NCBI GenBank assembly: GCA_001770785.1
Contig: MERZ01000368.1
Location: forward strand, 3,664-11,321
DNA: 7,658 bases
Origin: Burkholderiales bacterium RIFCSPHIGHO2_12_FULL_61_11
GTDB lineage: Bacteria; Pseudomonadota; Gammaproteobacteria; Burkholderiales; Burkholderiaceae_C
Reading direction: 5' to 3'
In this document: piece after piece, positions 6,408 through 7,658 of the stretch
Layout of the letters: every line of letters begins with the position of its first letter
Position numbering within the stretch: the first letter of the stretch is position 1
The notes under the pieces: model-generated
The model's database searches: none
What the model was told of the DNA's origin: nothing
What the model saw: only the letters and a program-made list of their open reading frames with translations
Made by a program: the position numbers and the translations under genes

Positions 6408-7336
6408 GGCCGCAGGTCCAGCAGGCCATGAAAGTCAATCACGCCCAAGGCTTGGCCATCGCCGTCCACCACCGGCAATCGGTCCACCCGGCGCAACAAA
6501 AAAATCGACAACGCTTCGCGCAAGCTCAAGCTAGCCAACACCGGCTCGCCATCAACGCACTCACCGACCCGAAGGCGCGTGGCCACGCTCTGCAGGCCCA
6601 GCAGCTTGATGCCGACATCGCTGCGGCCAAAAAAATCGGTCACAAAGTCATTGGCGGGCGCCGCCAGCATCTGCAGCGGCGTGCCGCTTTGCACGATGCG
6701 TCCCTGGTCAAGCAAAACGATGCGCGTGGCCAGGCTGAGCGCTTCATCAATGTCATGCGTGACCAGCACAATGGTCTTGTCAAACGCCTTGTGAATGCGC
6801 GCAATCTCCAGCTGCAGCGCTGCGCGCGTGACCGGATCGAGCGCACCAAAAGGCTCATCCATCAGCAGCACTTCGGGGTTGCCCGCCAGCGCCCGCGCCA
6901 CGCCCACGCGCTGCTGCTGCCCGCCCGAGAGCTGGTGCGGATAGCGCTTGCGATACAGCTCAGGCGTGAGCTGCAGCAGCGCCATCAGCTCCGTCACGCG
7001 GTCGCGGATGCGGGCTTTGGGCCATTTGAGAAGCGTCGGCACCGTGGCAATATTTTTCTCGACGCTCCAGTGCGGAAACAGCCCGACCGACTGGATGGCG
7101 TAACCCATGCGGCGCCGAAGGTCTTCGGGCCGAAAGCTGCGAATCTCGTCGCCGGCAAACGTGATGCGGCCGCTGTCGTGCTCCAGCAGCCGGTTGATCA
7201 TCTTGATCAAGGTGGATTTACCCGAGCCCGAGCTGCCCAGAATCACGGTGAACTCGCCGCGCGCAATGTGCAGGCTCAGGTCGTCGATGACCGTCACGCC
7301 GTTGAAAGCTTTGGAGACATGCTGCAGTTCAATCAT
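6404..7336 (-). CDS. yehX: Osmoprotectant ABC transporter, ATP-binding protein (YehX/OpuCA type)
   Basis: This 310-residue ATPase energises the flanking permeases. Motifs: Walker [10 protein letters not shown] (34-42), Q-loop Gln82 in [12 protein letters not shown], signature LSGGQ (136-140), Walker B VLLMDE (156-161), D-loop GALD (164-167) and switch His194 in VTHDIDEAL. The Q-loop context and the HDSG (53-56) and RMGYAIQ segments are typical of the glycine betaine/choline subfamily. Residues about 266-308 (SLREAL, then [16 protein letters not shown]) form one CBS-like motif, shorter than the tandem CBS pair of OpuA-type sensors. I chose ATG 7336 (MIELQHVSK), which matches the usual family start; a TTG codon directly before it at 7339 is less likely. 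It lies 6 bases after the upstream permease stop and overlaps the downstream permease by 4 bases. Confidence 0.9.
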   Translation of the reverse strand: MIELQHVSKAFNGVTVIDDLSLHIARGEFTVILGSSGSGKSTLIKMINRLLEHDSGRITFAGDEIRSFRPEDLRRRMGYAIQSVGLFPHWSVEKNIATVPTLLKWPKARIRDRVTELMALLQLTPELYRKRYPHQLSGGQQQRVGVARALAGNPEVLLMDEPFGALDPVTRAALQLEIARIHKAFDKTIVLVTHDIDEALSLATRIVLLDQGRIVQSGTPLQMLAAPANDFVTDFFGRSDVGIKLLGLQSVATRLRVGECVDGEPVLASLSLREALSIFLLRRVDRLPVVDGDGQALGVIDFHGLLDLRP

Positions 7337-7342
7337 CAAACT

Positions 7343-7658
7343 TCAATCATTCATGTCGGGCGCCAGCGCCAGGCTGAGGGCCTTGAGCAAGGCATCCACC
7401 ACCACCGCCATGGCCACCACGGGCAGCACGCCGAGCAGCACCAGATCCAGCGCACCGCTGAGCAAGCCCTGAAACACGATGGCGCCAAAACCACCCGCGC
7501 CAATCAGGGCCGCCACCACCGCCATGCCAATGGTCTGGACCGTCGCCACGCGCAGCCCCGAGAGAAAAACCGGCAAGGCCAGGGGCAGCTCGACGCGCCA
7601 GAAAATCTGCCGCGGCGTCAGGCCCATGCCGCGCGCCGACTCAATCACCGGCTGCGGC
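7343..7658 (-). CDS. yehY: Osmoprotectant ABC transporter, permease (YehY type), C-terminal part
   Basis: The last 104 or so residues of a second permease of the same importer; its 5' end is beyond the window. The frame runs to the window edge and reads [16 protein letters not shown], then [19 protein letters not shown]. This is the EAA-type loop that docks on the ATPase. The segment [22 protein letters not shown] and two more hydrophobic helices follow. A GTG codon at 7646-7648 is inside the conserved domain and is not the start. The TGA stop (7345-7343) is 6 bases before the ATPase ATG. The periplasmic binding protein (OsmF/YehZ type) is normally encoded next to this gene and probably lies upstream, outside the window. 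Confidence 0.85.
   Translation of the reverse strand, partial: PQPVIESARGMGLTPRQIFWRVELPLALPVFLSGLRVATVQTIGMAVVAALIGAGGFGAIVFQGLLSGALDLVLLGVLPVVAMAVVVDALLKALSLALAPDMND

Noticed and set aside
5730..6534. Plus-strand open frames of 233 and 254 codons opposite yehW and the yehX end
   Set aside because: They are antisense shadows of intact transporter genes, with Gln/Arg- or Ala/Ser-rich composition and no domain.
1..7658. CRISPR array, tRNA or rRNA gene, insertion sequence or prophage
   Set aside because: I found no regularly spaced repeats, no tRNA-like cloverleaf, no transposase or integrase motifs, and no terminal inverted repeats with target duplications.

Overview
The window is GC-rich, densely packed chromosomal DNA. 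It most likely comes from a betaproteobacterium of the Comamonadaceae (Polaromonas, Rhodoferax or Variovorax type). That assignment is an inference from codon use, from the pyrimidine gene followed directly by plsC, and from the protein sequences; no rRNA or marker gene is present to prove it.

Layout. (1) Positions 1-1370, plus strand: the 3' end of a dihydroorotase-type gene of the pyrimidine pathway, then a complete PlsC-type lysophospholipid acyltransferase 14 bases downstream. (2) Positions 1381-4221: a divergent pair for an FbpBC-type ferric iron ABC importer. The ATPase (fbpC) is on the minus strand and the fused two-domain permease (fbpB) is on the plus strand. A Fur-box-like operator lies between them, overlapping the probable promoters. 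The periplasmic binding protein (fbpA) is not in the window. plsC and fbpC converge with only 10 bases between their stop codons, and a perfect 7-bp hairpin sits on the junction. (3) Positions 4222-5630: a low-density segment with decayed genes. It holds a start-less remnant of a CsbD-family stress protein and a DUF5996-family gene split by a single-base frameshift at a G run. (4) Positions 5631-7658, minus strand: an osmoprotectant (glycine betaine/choline type) ABC importer with the order permease, ATPase, permease. It resembles E. coli yehY-yehX-yehW. The first permease is cut by the window edge and the binding protein (OsmF/YehZ type) is not seen.

How the parts work together. The two ABC systems are independent. 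FbpBC should import ferric iron under iron limitation, and YehYXW-type proteins should import compatible solutes. Each needs a periplasmic binding protein that must be encoded outside the window.

I did not find a wholly new system. The points most worth a second look are the dihydroorotase with apparently substituted metal-ligand histidines, the iron operator with a possible leaderless fbpC transcript, the convergent-stop hairpin, and the cluster of gene remnants between the two transporters.
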